A stretch of DNA of 64,000 nucleotides from contig NC_080539.1 of assembly GCF_028640845.1 (NCBI RefSeq), forward strand, positions 179,937,459-180,001,458, given 5' to 3'. The translations under genes were made by a program, and so were the position numbers. Source of the stretch: Ahaetulla prasina. Taxonomy: Eukaryota; Chordata; Lepidosauria; Squamata; Colubridae. Under the pieces are notes generated by a model. It was given only the letters and a program-made list of their open reading frames with translations, did not search any database and had not been told where the DNA came from. Positions 11,495-24,300 of the stretch are shown piece by piece (position 1 is the first letter of the stretch; every line of letters begins with the position of its first letter).

Positions 11495-11766
11495 CAGGGG
11501 TGAAATCTACTTACCTTCCTTACCGGTTCAGAAGTGCATACGCCATGTGTGTACGTCACATGTGTGCGCAGACCTGCGCACGCACAAAACCTGTTTATGA
11601 GCAGAACATAAAAGACACATTACTTCCTGGTTAAAACCAGGACGTAATGACACCTGGGTGGGTGGGTGGAGCTTTGCTCTGCCATCACTACCAGATCGCC
11701 AAACCAGCAGCCATAATTGCTACCGGATTGCATGATCCGGTCTAAACTGGGAGCATTTCACCCCTT
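11495..11766 (+). mobile_element. hAT-like element, CAGGGGTGAAAT subfamily
   Basis: The ends are CAGGGGTGAAAT and ATTTCACCCCTT, inverted copies of each other. I find no convincing 8-bp duplication. The interior contains ACATGTGTGCGCAGACCTGC and GGTGGGTGGGTGGAGC words shared with other elements here. Related copies lie at 13390, 56179 and 61083. Confidence 0.65.
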
Positions 11767-13389
11767 CATTTGTCATTAAACTGAGTCATGTCTAAACACA
11801 AGGAGGAAGGGAAACATAGGTAAATTTCACATCCTTCTCACAGTCTGCTATGCTGGAGAGTAACTGCTTCAACTGCCCACAGATTCTTTCTGTGCAGCCA
11901 AAAGGGCAATAAACAGAATAAGGATGGGGCAAAGTTGATACATTCTTTTCTATTCTACCTCCTCATATGTAGAAATTCAAGCAGGTAATAAAGCTTAATA
12001 AGAACTTATAGGAGTAATACCTATGGGAATGTGGGAATCAGTTAAACAAAGAAAGTAACATCATGTAGCTTTTGATCCACCCACTGCTGTTTTCGAAACC
12101 ACAGCCATTTGCCAAGATCTGCGGCAGAGTTCCCTGATCTCGGTGTTACAAAATCTCTCTTGTTTTGAGTAGAACTTGCAGTATATCAATCACAGCCAGA
12201 GAACAGAATCAAGGACTGAAAACAAGAACGGAACCTGTAACACTCAGAGAGCTAAATAACTATGTTTTTCATGAGTAAAGGACAGATACAAGGATGAAAA
12301 TGTACAGCTTTTTCCAAGAGAACTAAAGACAGCCTGTCTTCTGAAAGTATTCAATCTCACAACTATTTCATTCTGCAAAAATGAAAAGTATTTCCTTAAT
12401 TACTGCTTGACCAATAGGCGGAGGTTTTAGGATTGCCCTTTGGGTGTAAACTTTCACATTTATTGGAAGCTTTTGTAACTGCAATTTGTAGTTCTTTCCA
12501 GGAAAATAACTCTGCAAGGATATAATATGGTTGGGGCTGGAAGTTGGAAAGGAGCCAATTGGAAAGACATATACCGTGCACTTATTGACACCTTCTAGAA
12601 GCTGCAGCTTTTGCAGGATTTTTGTGTTAGCCATACATTCCCAAATAGTTTCATGTTTAAGGACCTGCTTAAAGTGCATCAGTGCCCACTCCAATTACAC
12701 ACCCTCTTTGAAACCAGAGGCCCATAATAGGCATAGCAAAGGTTTCAAGCTTTCACCTTAGCTGTTGCAGCAGAAAAGAATGTCTCTTGCTCTGTCTTGG
12801 GCAAAATTGATGGATATGCATCCCAAAAAAATGGATCCAAAGGTGCCAACAGAGGGAGCCAATGCTTTTGAGTTTAGAGATAAAAGTTTGTGAAGGAAAA
12901 GTCTCTAATCTTAGAAGAAACTATGCAGATGTTCAAAATCTCAGAATTGGTTAATAGTCAGATTCATCACCAGAAAAACTTAAAGGGGTTGCTAAATGAC
13001 ATATATGTAAATATTAAAAGCAAAGGAAAAAAGACATGAGCAAAGTGGTTTGAATCAATATAATGAAGGCTTGCTCTGGGACATGAAATATCCAACTTAA
13101 CAAAGGACATGTCTTACATGCAACATACTTAACTAAATATATTGCTTTGCAGTTGTGTGTCATACTCAAGAGTTGAGAAAAGTTACAAAGCATAGTGGTT
13201 CCCAATCAGTTTATTTATTCACAAATTTGTCATGCCATCCCAATTATCACAACTCTGGGTACTTTACTAAAAGATAAGTCTGAAGAACCAATGTCAGCAA
13301 AGCCAGAAGCCCAACATCCCCCTGGTGGTCTCTTCTGGCATTTCATCTACCAGAGAGATCCTTGGGATTTATGCACAAGTGGTATTGGA
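11767..13389. other. Intergenic DNA with one unexplained short ORF
   Basis: There is no recognised gene. On the - strand 12368-12694 is open for 108 codons; I cannot name the product and its start is uncertain. It could be a worn retro-copy or chance. The rest is AT-rich and without a repeat I can identify. Confidence 0.35.
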
Positions 13390-13610
13390 CAGTGGTGAAA
13401 TCCACTTACCTTCACTACTGGTTCAGGAATGGGAGCGCGTGCGTGCTATGCATGCCTCTTCTGCACATGCGCAGAGGGTAAAAAATGGGACGTAATGACG
13501 TCCTGGTGGGTGGGCGGTGGGTGGTGCTACCGGTCCACACGTGACAGATAGATCCAGCCAGATTCTACCGCTGGATTGGAGCAATTGGAGCAATCCAATC
13601 TAGGACCTTG
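13390..13610 (+). mobile_element. Truncated hAT-like element (CAGTGGTGAAAT end)
   Basis: It begins CAGTGGTGAAATCCACTTACC like the 11495 element and shares GACGTAATGACGTCCTGG-like and GGTGGGTGGGCGG words with it. The right inverted end is missing, so the right boundary is approximate. Confidence 0.55.
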
Positions 13611-14370
13611 TTTACATGCCTATTCCAGGCAGTGTCAAGAAACACAGGCAAACTACCCATCAGCTCTCTGGAACAAATCTCAGGCTCTCTCTGGAACTCT
13701 AAAGGAACTCTAAACGAACACAATAGAATTGAGACCCAGCAAGTAGACCAATTCTTTGATAATTTGAGGAAAGAGAGGACTTGAGATCACCCTCAAGTGG
13801 CAGACAGACTCTTATTCTTTGTTTTCATTTTTTTTTTAGTTTGTATCAGTTTTTACTGTTGTAATTATAATCTTCAATAAAATTAATATTAAAATATTTG
13901 TTAATAAGCAGTACTGTTAGACAAGCAACCAATCATTTCATTGCCTGGGCCTAATTGGAATCAATGGTACTGAAGAACTTGGGAATCCAAGCCTTCTATA
14001 ATGGAGAGCAAACACAATTCCTTTGATTGAACCCATCCAGAATGTTTTCCAGAACTTACTGGAAAAATGGGTGAACTGGCAGCTAGTGGAGCCAATTGGC
14101 AAGCCCAAATTAGCAAGTATGTGTCAAATTTTTACAAATGCCAAGACAGCTGCCAATTGAGATGAAGGGTTTTAACAGCATGATAACTCTCACCTGCAAT
14201 ATATTTTCCATTCCTTCTATATAGAGACCTTCCACCCAATGCCACAAGCAAAGAGAAAGTCACAGAAACCTGTTTAGCTCAAATAAGATATCATGCAAAA
14301 AAACTAAAATATGTTCTTCTTCTCACTCAGATGACCACAGAGACATAGGAACTCTTTAACATTCTGGGAA
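13611..14370. other. Intergenic DNA, nothing recognised
   Basis: AT-rich sequence without a long ORF or a repeat family that I can name. Confidence 0.4.
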
Positions 14371-14673
14371 AATGTTGGCTGGGTTTCAAATGTTGGTGGG
14401 TTTCAAATTGTGGGTGTGGCTTGATGGGTGTGGCATGGCTTGGTGGGCGTGGCTTGGTGGGTGTGGCAGGGGAAAGATACTGTAAAATCTCCACTCCAGG
14501 GGAAGGATACTGCAAAATCCCCATTTCCTCCCAATCAGCTGGGACTTGGGAGGCAGAAAATAGATGGGGGCAGGGGGCCAGTCAGAATTTTTGCTACCGG
14601 TTCTCCAAACTACTCAAAATTTCCACTACTGATTCCCCAGAACTGGTCAGAATCTGCTGAAACCTACCTCTGG
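14371..14673 (-). mobile_element. hAT-like element, same subfamily as 7180-7453
   Basis: It reads as the reverse complement of 7180-7453: GGGAAATGGGG/CCCCATTTCCTCCC-type interior, a GGGTTTCAAAT-like left end and GAAACCTACCTCTG at the right. The left end has extra GTGTGGCTTGGTGGG repeats, and no clear target duplication remains. Confidence 0.55.
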
Positions 14674-15017
14674 ATTGAATGTTTACTCAAGAAGGCACAT
14701 CTCTGTTTTTCTCTGTATCCAGTAGTGATTAATTGGAGTCCACTTATTTATTAGTTTATTTATCATTTTTAGTGGTTGTCCTTAACTAAATAATAAAAGA
14801 TTTATATCTATTGGTTGGTTTAGAGGCATGAAGCTTTCACTATTCATGCTGCACTCTGTAATTATTATAGATTGTTTATATACATCTATTTTAAAAGCTT
14901 GACTATTGTGCAGTTTCGATATGTAAAACCAGCTTGCAAAGTTTTTGTACCTCCCACGCATGTGTATATCACATGCAGGGACGAATAAAATTCCTGGGGT
15001 GGAAACAGCTGAGGGAA

Positions 15018-15034
15018 AAGTTCCAAAGTCCTTT
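15018..15034 (+). promoter_or_regulatory. Possible HNF4 (DR1-like) site upstream of gene B
   Basis: The sequence AAGTTCCAAAGTCCTTT lies about 140-155 bp before the start codon. It contains CAAAGTCC, the core of the HNF4-alpha site that controls many liver CYP2 promoters at a similar distance. This is sequence resemblance only. No convincing TATA box was seen between it and the ATG. Confidence 0.35.
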
Positions 15035-15173
15035 ACTGAACAGAGCAGTCTGAGGATTCAGTAGAAAGAGTAGCTGGGCTCTGCCTACTGTGTTGCTTCG
15101 AACTACATGCTGGAATCATTTCAGTTTTCAAAATTCCTTGTAATTTTCACTGAAGACTGCTTATTAAAAGGAA

Positions 15174-15356
15174 ATGGATTGGACCGGAGCAATTTTAACT
15201 TTATTACTATTTATTTTTGCAATTATGTTCCTTTTGAAAAAGAACAGTTCCAGAAATAAGAGCTCCCCCAATCTCCCCCCAGGACCCAGGACTATACCTA
15301 TTTTGGGAAATCTGCACATGATGGATCTGAAAAAACCTTACAGGACAATGTTAGAG
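15174..15356 (+). CDS. CYP2K-like: Gene B exon 1
   Basis: Residues 1-61: start ATG, membrane anchor, basic stop-transfer, LPPGP hinge and the [15 protein letters not shown] segment. The donor is GAG|GTAAAG. The ATG is the first in frame after an upstream run of stops and gives the normal CYP2 N-terminus. Confidence 0.93.
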
Positions 15357-18300
15357 GTAAAGCCCGGTGATTAACAAGCATGCATATGCTTTGCCAAAAT
15401 TAGCTGGGATGGGACAAAATCTTAGTAACTTGGTCAGGTAAGTCTCATCTGCTCTCTAATCATTTTCAATGTCTATGGACATATTTAAAAGTGGACATTT
15501 ACTATATCTAAATATGATTAAATATCTTGGAAGGATTATTTCAAGAAAATCTTTTTGTGAATGGATGTAACATTTTCTAATTGGATTCACAATTTTGGTA
15601 CGCCATCGCAATTTTCAAAAGAAAGAAAAAAGAAATTAAAACACAATCTCATCCTTTGAATTTTGATACTCAGTTTCTTAAAAGAATCTTCTATATACAT
15701 GAGCCTAATTATTGACCAATGGTCTCTTTGTTTTCCTTCTGCTGAACTCCAGTGGTCAAAAGAATATGGTCCTATTTTTCGCATCAAACTGGGATTCCAG
15801 GAGATGGTGGTGCTGACTGGCTATGAGACGATCAAAGAAGCTCTAGTGAACCAGGCTGATGTATTTGCAGATAGGCCCTTTGTTCCCATTTTTGAAGATA
15901 CAACAAAAGGGTTTGGTGAGTTATTTCATTCTGGATTGTAGCTGACAAACCTTTGATGTGAACTTTTCATTTTATGTTTTCACTAGAAGAATCTCAGATG
16001 AGTGAAATAGTTTCCAGATATCCAACCAGTATGAAAATACAACCTTTCTTGTGCCACCATGATTTTGTCTATTAATGCCAGTGGAGGGACCTGGAGATAA
16101 AAAGCTGTATCAATATTGTAATAAGCCCATGAGCCTTGCAGGCTGCTCACTACCATGTTTGATTCTGTTTATTTGAAATTTGTGGGTAGGGTGTGGGTGG
16201 TGAAGGAGTTCCAGTAGAAGGGATTTTCTGTATATTTCTCCTCTTATATGTTGCTATACAAACCTTGTTTTTTCCAATTTTTTATTAGTTACTGATAAAA
16301 TAATACACAATTATTCCCATCTCTTTTGAAGAAATATTAGCCTCAGTATTAGAAGTGGGTAGCCGGAGTAAGGAACAATTGGCTTCTACATTTTCTTTCT
16401 CCCCCCTCCCAAGTTTTTTATTTTTTACAAACATATCAATGTGTGAACAGTGTGCTACCTGAATTTCATACATTTTGATACAAATAAAATAGTATTAATC
16501 ATATTTGTTTCATTTAACAAGCTTATATAATTCTATTAATATGCATATTTTTATTAAATTATAATCTTTCATTTAGTTATTCAGTATTTCAATGTGTCAT
16601 TTTTATGCCAATCACCCTATTCTAAGTGTCATACCTTTTAATATAAATAAAATATTTTTAATCGTATTTGTTACATTAAGCAAACATACACATATTCATA
16701 TTGAATTATAATCTTTCATTATTTATTTCATTCAAATTCTAATTTCCCCTCTTATTATTACTTCTCCTTATTATATAAGAATGTGTATTCTATTAATCCC
16801 CCACTCTCTAGTTTCCATCTCTATTCTAACTTTGATTATGCTACTACTGTATTTAAACATATTCCCTTTCTAACCATCATCTCTTACCCGCTTTAAAGTT
16901 TTAATTGTTCATTTCTTAGCTGCCTCCCATATTCCTCGCTTGGATCTTTATTTTTGTCTGCTTCCACATCTTGGCCACTCATTTTAAACATTTTCCCCTT
17001 CTCTGCCCTTCTCCGTTGTCTAGTTTCCAATATTTTGCCCCTATCTCTCTCCCATAAGAATCTTCCTGGTTCTCTGGTTCTTTTTTAATTCCCTTGGAAT
17101 ACTCTCCCCTTGGCTTATGTCATCAATCCTTATTATTTTTAGTATTATTTCCTCTTTATCATCTTGTTTCATTTGTTTGGTCTGTTCCATTTTTTCATCT
17201 ACTCTTTCAGTTGGCTCCTCCTCTTCCTGGACATCTTGATCACTCATTGTCCTTTGTGTTATATTTCCTGGTAATCCATCTATGCTTTTTATTTGATTCA
17301 TAATTTCCTTAAAATGTCTTATCAGTGTCTCCCTTGTATTTTGAATTGCCAACACCATCTCTTCCCAAATTCCACTCCTTTCTTCTTGATGAAGCATCTC
17401 GTTAAATTTTATTGTATCCCTCTTTTGTCCAATAATCCAAAGACCATATATTCAAGCTTATAGTCACTTCTTTAAAAATTCAATATTCTTAGTTCTTTGT
17501 ATCCCAAAGTTGATCAACCTGTTTCTCTGGATAGTCCCATGAGTTTTCCAGAACCTCCTTAGGTCCCTCTATAAATTCAATCTTTAGGGGTCATTTTAAT
17601 GATAATGTCTTTTTTGTTAATACATTAACGAAGACCCCGGTAAACAAATATTTCCAAGATTTTGGGAGTATGTGATTCTTCCTTTTGTCAGCAGGATGTT
17701 GGCTTCTACATTTTCATGAAACTTATTTTCCAAAGCTTCAGAAGGCAAGACAAGAATCAATGGATGGAAACTAATCAATGAGAGAAGTAACCTGGAATCA
17801 AGGAGAAACTTCCTAACAGTGAGAACAATTAATCAGTGGAACAGCTTGCTTTAAGAAGTTGTGGGTGCTTCACAGTAGTAGGATTCAAATCCCGGCGCTA
17901 CCGGTTCATTATTGGGAAGGTTCTGTGCATGCGCAGAGCATTTTTGATGATGTCTGGGTGGGTGGGCAGAGCCTCCTGCCACCACTGCTACCGGTTCGCT
18001 TGAACCGGGGAGATCTGGTGCTTCATCATTGGAGGGTTTTAAGAAGAGACTGGACAGCCACTTGTCTGAAATGCTATAGGATCTCCTGCTTGAGCAGGTG
18101 ATTGGACTAGATCAGTTTCCATTCATTATTCCATTGATTGATTGATTTTCATATTGGATACTGAAGACAATGGGAAAGACACCAGGATAATTACTATTAA
18201 TAGAACATTATTAATTAAATCCCAGTGCAAGTCCTCCTATGTGAACCACAGAAAGCCAGAGTAGTGGCCAGGAGCCAATTTCAAGAAAGTACTCACAAAG

Positions 18301-21274
18301 CAGTTGCTTTCATAGGACAAATTTTAGAACCTTTCAAAGCCCATCAGCAAGAGAAGATAAGGGGACGTGGTGGCTCAGGGTCTAGGAAGCTGAGCTTGTT
18401 GATTGAAAGGTTGGCAGTTCAGCGGTTCAAATCCCTAGTGCTGCTGTGTAACGGGGTGAGCTCCCGTTACTTGTCCTAGCTTCTGCCAACCTAGCAGTTT
18501 CAAAGCACGTAAAAAATGCAAGTAGAAAAAATAGGGACCACCTTTGGTGGGAAGGTAACAGCATTCTGTGTGCCTTTGGCATTGAGTCATGCCACATGGC
18601 CACAGAGACGTCTTCAGACAGTGCTGGCTCTTTGGCTTTGAAACAGAGATGAGCACTGCCCCCTAGAGTCAGGAACGACTAGCAAATATGTGCAAGGGGA
18701 ACCTTTACCTTTACTTTTTAAGAGAAGATATGAGGGAGAATATTTAGCTTAATGCTGGCATAATCTAGTTGTGATTAATCATGTGACTTCAGACAGTTAC
18801 TCCTCATGAGTAGACAATAGAAATGGTTGACTTATCAATGTCAACCATCCAGACAATCAACTGTCTGAAATTTGGGACTACATCAAGATCACAGTGGCTC
18901 AAGCAGCCTTTATGGTCCTTAAATTTGGCTGAGCATATCTTAACCATATATGTATAAACTGTATGTGCAAAGTGTTACTGTTGTCACTGAATAAAATTTG
19001 CATCCTTAAAAAGTAATGTGAATTTGATTTGAAAGTTTTAAGACTAATCCAAATATTTTTGGATTAAGCAGAAAAAGGGTGCTTGGTATGTGGATTTTTG
19101 AAAATTACTAAAGGAGAAGATATTTTCTTATTGGAAAATGAAGATTGATTTCATTTATGGTTTGGTTTGGTTTTCATAAGGTGATATTAAAGGCTGGACA
19201 CCAAAGGCAGAAGAAGATAAAGAAAATGGAGTGAAAATCCTAAGCACAAACTTTAAAAAAACCTTTCAACCAAGTTTTTGACAGAATGGATAAAATGTAT
19301 GATCAAATTGACGGAACATGCTTTATTGAAGTTGTGAAACAAGAATGAGCTGCAAATGATTTTAAAATTATATTTCACAATTTTCCCCTTTTCAGGTCTT
19401 GTTTTTGCTCGTGGTGAGAGCTGGAAAGTGATGCGACAGTTTACATTATCCACATTACGGGAATACGGAATGGGCAAGAGGACCATCGAAGACAAAATCA
19501 CAGAAGAATGCAGTGTCTTAATGAAGACAATGGAGACTTATGCAGGTGGGTTGGGATTTCCTCCTAATGCTTTATTGGAGCATCTTCAGGGATTAATGTA
19601 ATATGGAAAATAATTTCTTCAGATTTTATCAAATGAACAAGGAGTGTTTTGGGGGATATCTTCTCTCCAACAATTCTTAAACCAGTTGTATTCTCCCTAT
19701 AAATATGCTTCTTTGACCAATTTATGCTACGTATATTTACAGAAATGTGACATGGGTGGCAAAATGGTTCTGGAGGACTTGAATTTTTAATTCAGTGTAA
19801 TCCAATAGTCTCTCATAAATCACACTTCTAGACTTACTGTACTATTGTTACTCTACTGTTCTATAGAGACTCCTCTAGATTTCTATTTAGAGCAGGTTGC
19901 AAGTCCTTCATCTCAACATGAAAATGTCATAAACTGGAATTATTGCTTTTTTCCTGCTTTGGGTCAAGGAAAATCAAATGGCAATTTCTGAAAGAATAAA
20001 AAGATATAATATAAATTTATTAAGTGATCTAGAGAAAACATATTTTACCCATGTTCTACAACAGAAGTATTATCTTTGAACTGTCAGTATGGAAACCTGC
20101 CTTATTCTAAGCATAGTCATAATGATCAAGCTCAGATGGTGCGCCTATTCAGTAGCACAACTCAAAAGTAGTTTAAATAGTAGCAGAAGGAATCTCATAT
20201 TTTCCAAAATATTAGTTGTTAAAGCCCTATAGCAGAAAGTATGGGCTACCTCTTGCCCATATCCTCTCATCTTCCTAGGTGACCTTAATATACCTTTTAT
20301 TAACTGGATAACAAATGAATGTACAGCTGAATCCATCCATACTACACTATACAACGCTGTTACAAACCTTGGTCTTGAACAGCTAGTAACTAACAATACA
20401 AGACTCAACAACTGCCTTGATCTCATCTTCTGTAACAACACAAACTCAATTTATGGACTACAAATAAGAGAACCCTTTTCCAACAGCGACCACAGCATGA
20501 TAGACTTTTGTCTCAATATACGACTTTACATAAATTGTCATAATAATAGTATTCCAAACTACAATTTCAAAAAAGCCAACTATGACCTTATAAACTACGA
20601 CCTCTCATCTCTTGACTGGCAAAATCTGTTCTCAACCTGTATCACTGATGAAGACCACTATAGAATTTTCCTACTTGAAGTCAATAGAATCATTAAACTT
20701 TACATACCATAAACCACCACCAAAATAAAATAAAAAAATTACCCATATGAATAAAAAAGCTGCAATCCAAAAAAAAAAAAAATCCCTCTGGAAGAGAAAC
20801 AAAAAGGGCTTTGTAGCAAATTTCAAGTATCTGGGTTGCAAACATCTGGATAATTATGAGAACTCAGAAAGATACACAAAGTTCTGAACATTAGCATTTC
20901 TGGTCATCTGCATTTTTGCAACCCAGAAATGATATGGATAAAATTGAATGAAGGACAAAGAAATAAGAGGTGTGTGTAATATAAAAATAATTTGGAAAAT
21001 GAAAAGTTCTCTGTCTAACTGCCAAATGAGTTTCCATTTGTGGAGCATGCCTACATATAGTGGTGGGATTTAAGTAATTTAACAACCGGTTCTTCCTAAT
21101 GACAGGCTGGGTAGACGTGGCTGGGTGAGGTGTCATGTGACTGAGTGGGTATGGCCAACTCTACATCACTCAAAGGGTGGTGCCTATATGAGCCAGATGG
21201 AGTTGGGGAGAGAATCCAGGGATCTTCGATGGGTGGAGTGGGAGAGGGTGAGGTGGGAGGAAAGAAAAAAAGAT

Positions 21275-21363
<89 letters not shown>

Positions 21364-24300
21364 ACATCACCACCAGCCCTGATATAACTCTCTGAGATTG
21401 GATCCGATCTCTCTTTCTCTCTTTCTCTCTTTCTCTCTTTCTCTCTGCATGCGTGGGCACGAGGCGAAATGGTAATAAAGGTAAGTAGAATCCACCCTGG
21501 TGTACGCATGCCGTAGCACATGCACTTTCCCTCAGCCTGGCAGACTTTCTAAGACTGCCTAAAGCAGGGTGGGAAGGTGCCAGGCCAGGGCCTTTCTGCT
21601 TCTGGCTGCCGGCTTGCTGAGACTGCAGGCTCTGTAGTGCACCCGGAGCCATTCTCTACCTGGCAGCTGCTCCCACTGCAGCTCTTGGAGGTCACCATGG
21701 AGCTGCTTCAACTGCTTCCCTATGCTGGGAGAGCACGAGGCCAGGAGGGCAATCAAGGCAACCATCCAGGTGGGCCTTGTTTCCGCAGTGTCACATGACT
21801 CTCCCAGGTAGGTAGGAGATGGAAAGAGAGGCACGGTCCCTGGGGGACTGGCCAGGAGCACCTGGTGGGCTCTGGCTAGGCTGACTGGCTTGTGGATGCT
21901 GCTGGGCCTGGATGCAGTGGGCTACCCTTGTCTGGGCAGCTCCAAAGTTAAATGTGGAAATGCCGGAGAGGCCGGTGGGCAAGGTCAGTTGGCGAAAGCT
22001 CCACGTCCAACAAAGGAGACAGGTAGGGCCATAGGGGCCTTCCTCCCCTCTCTCTTTTGGGCAGTTTTACAAAGAAAAGGCTGGGAACTTCAAGCCAGGT
22101 GTGCCCTGCAGCCCCCACCTCGCCCATTCCTGCTGGCAGCTCTGGGCTGGCAGCAGTTAGGCTTTCCTGGCTGTCCGTGACCCCCCACCTACCCTGCCCT
22201 TCCTTCCATGGCTGGTGGCAGAAGGAAGGCAAGCCAGGGTGAGCCATCACTGCTTGTCCTTCCCCAGTCTTCATCTCACCCTGCCTAGACTGTCTGCAGC
22301 TGCTGGGCTTCACCTGCCATGGTTGCCAGCAGATTGGGGTGGCCAGGGGCTGTGAGGTTGCTCCACTCACATCTCATCTCCACCAGCCAGCCCTCGCCTG
22401 CCTGCCTGTCCAGTTAGGTTGTGGGAGAGCAAGTCCTGAAAGATGGCTAAGCTGTGTTCCTCCTCTTTGCCCAAGCTCAATGGCCCGGAGCTGCTGGTTT
22501 CCCTCCCTTGGTGTCAGCCTTACTTTCTCAGACCAGGTGAAGAGTGGCTGGGAGGGGAGGAGCAAGGGGTGTCCACTACAGTCCTCTGCCAATGAACAGG
22601 CTATCTGGGTAGCCATGCAGCGCCAGCAGCAGCTCGTTGATCATGGCGTCATCTGGGGACTGGGCCTGAGCCCCTCTTTGCATGGCTCCTACAACTCCTC
22701 TAGCCTTCTTAGGGCAGAGCTGGCTCTGAGCGAAAGATTGGCCCCCTGTGAAGGCCGTTGTCCACTGAGTAGCCCAGCCAAATCCTCGCTCACCACCTGC
22801 TGAGGTATCTGGACTCCTGGTGATGGATGAGGCCTTCAGGCACTTAGCTTGGCCACCTGTTTAGTAGTTCCAGTCCCTCTCTCCAATTGCCTTGTCAGAG
22901 TACCTTGGAGTTTTGTCTGTGCAGATGTCGCTTGCTTGGAGAGGGGGCTGTTGGAGGAGCACTGAGATGCCAAAATGGCCTCAGGAGGGGCCGGCCAAGG
23001 CGAGAAGTGCCTGGGGGGCGAGGGGCGAGGGGCTGGGCCAGCCAGTGGTGGGATCAGCCAATTCACCAAACTGTACACAAAGTTAACAACCAGTTCAGCT
23101 GAACTGGGTCAAACCGGCTGAATCCCACCTCTGCCTACATATCTACAAAGTAAGCATTGCAATAAAGAAAGTCATAAAATCATAAAAATGCACTATCTAG
23201 TTTATTAAGCATCACATACAAATCAACGTCTAAATAGGCATCTGCCTTCTAGGGTTTAAATTCTAGTCTTTTTCTTCTAACTTTCTAAGTGAATGGTATT
23301 TTGGCTGTTATTTTAATCATTCTGTCCTGCCTTTTGGGAACTATTGGTTAGATACAATTCTTAAATATCTGCATTGAGATGTATTATAATTTCCTCTTAT
23401 ATAATATAGCTACTGTTCCTTCCTTTGTTTTATGAAGCTTAGTATCTATTTGATTTTTAAAACTGCAATCATTTAATGAGGAAGCATCACAATAACTTTG
23501 CCAAATATTTTATCCTTAAGGAATTCCACAGTTGCAAAGAAAACATCACTGATGTATGGTCAGATATTGCAATTCTGACTCTGGGAAAATGAATTATTAT
23601 TGAAATATTTTTCATATTTCTTAATCTCATTACATCCAATGTCATCACCATTAGCTATAGATTTCTATAATAAATGCTCTCTTTCTGTAAGATGATTTGA
23701 GTATAATTGCTGTAGGAAACAGATTTAATCCTGGTTTTGTTCATAATTCTCTTTTGATTTATTGTCTTTGCCAAGGAAAACCCTTTGACGTCACAACAAT
23801 TCTGACTGCTGCTGTTTCCAACATCATAGTTTCTATTCTACTTGGTCAACGCTATGAATATGAAGATACCAAATTTCTACAACTACTGAAAATAATGAGT
23901 GAAAATATTCGGATTTCAGGAAGCCCTGCTGTGTTGGTAATCAGATTTCTTATTTTTTTTAAAAAAGTCACAAAAACAGGTGGTAAAATGTGTGTCATTC
24001 AAGCTTTATTGAGAAGCAAAACGTGTTGCTTCTCATGGGCATCTGTAGCCATATTTCATCCAAAGACAACATAAACATGATGACATCAAGATTCAAATCC
24101 TGACCTTACATAATTGCATCAAACATCTCAAGCAAATATGGAAGCCAGTTTTTAGTATTATGGCCTCATGCTTCATGCTTCATCGCTTCACCTCCCTTCC
24201 TTGTAAAAGCTTGTGAATGTACTCATATTGGAGGAGTAGAATTTTCATTGCAAATGCCTTTCCATCTTTCTTTCTCTTTATACAACACTACACATTTTTA

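Larger units (their letters stand above)
15916..19395 (+). other. Gene B intron 2 (L1, CR1, hAT-like, Sauria SINE)
   Basis: 3480 bp. Between the named repeats (16396-17715, 17722-18125, 18360-18719), 15916-16378 and 18731-19395 are plain intron with no second gene. Confidence 0.8.

Noticed and set aside
15357..15374. Continuation of exon 1 frame to a stop at 15372
   Set aside because: GAG|GTAAAG is a good donor and exon 2 resumes in phase with EYGPIF; reading on would give a 66-residue stub.
18435..18656. 73-codon ORF
   Set aside because: Lies wholly within the Sauria SINE.
21170..22803. Several 100-160 codon ORFs in the 2.1 kb element
   Set aside because: No consistent frame, no recognisable domain, partly simple repeats; kept only as possible cargo in the findings.
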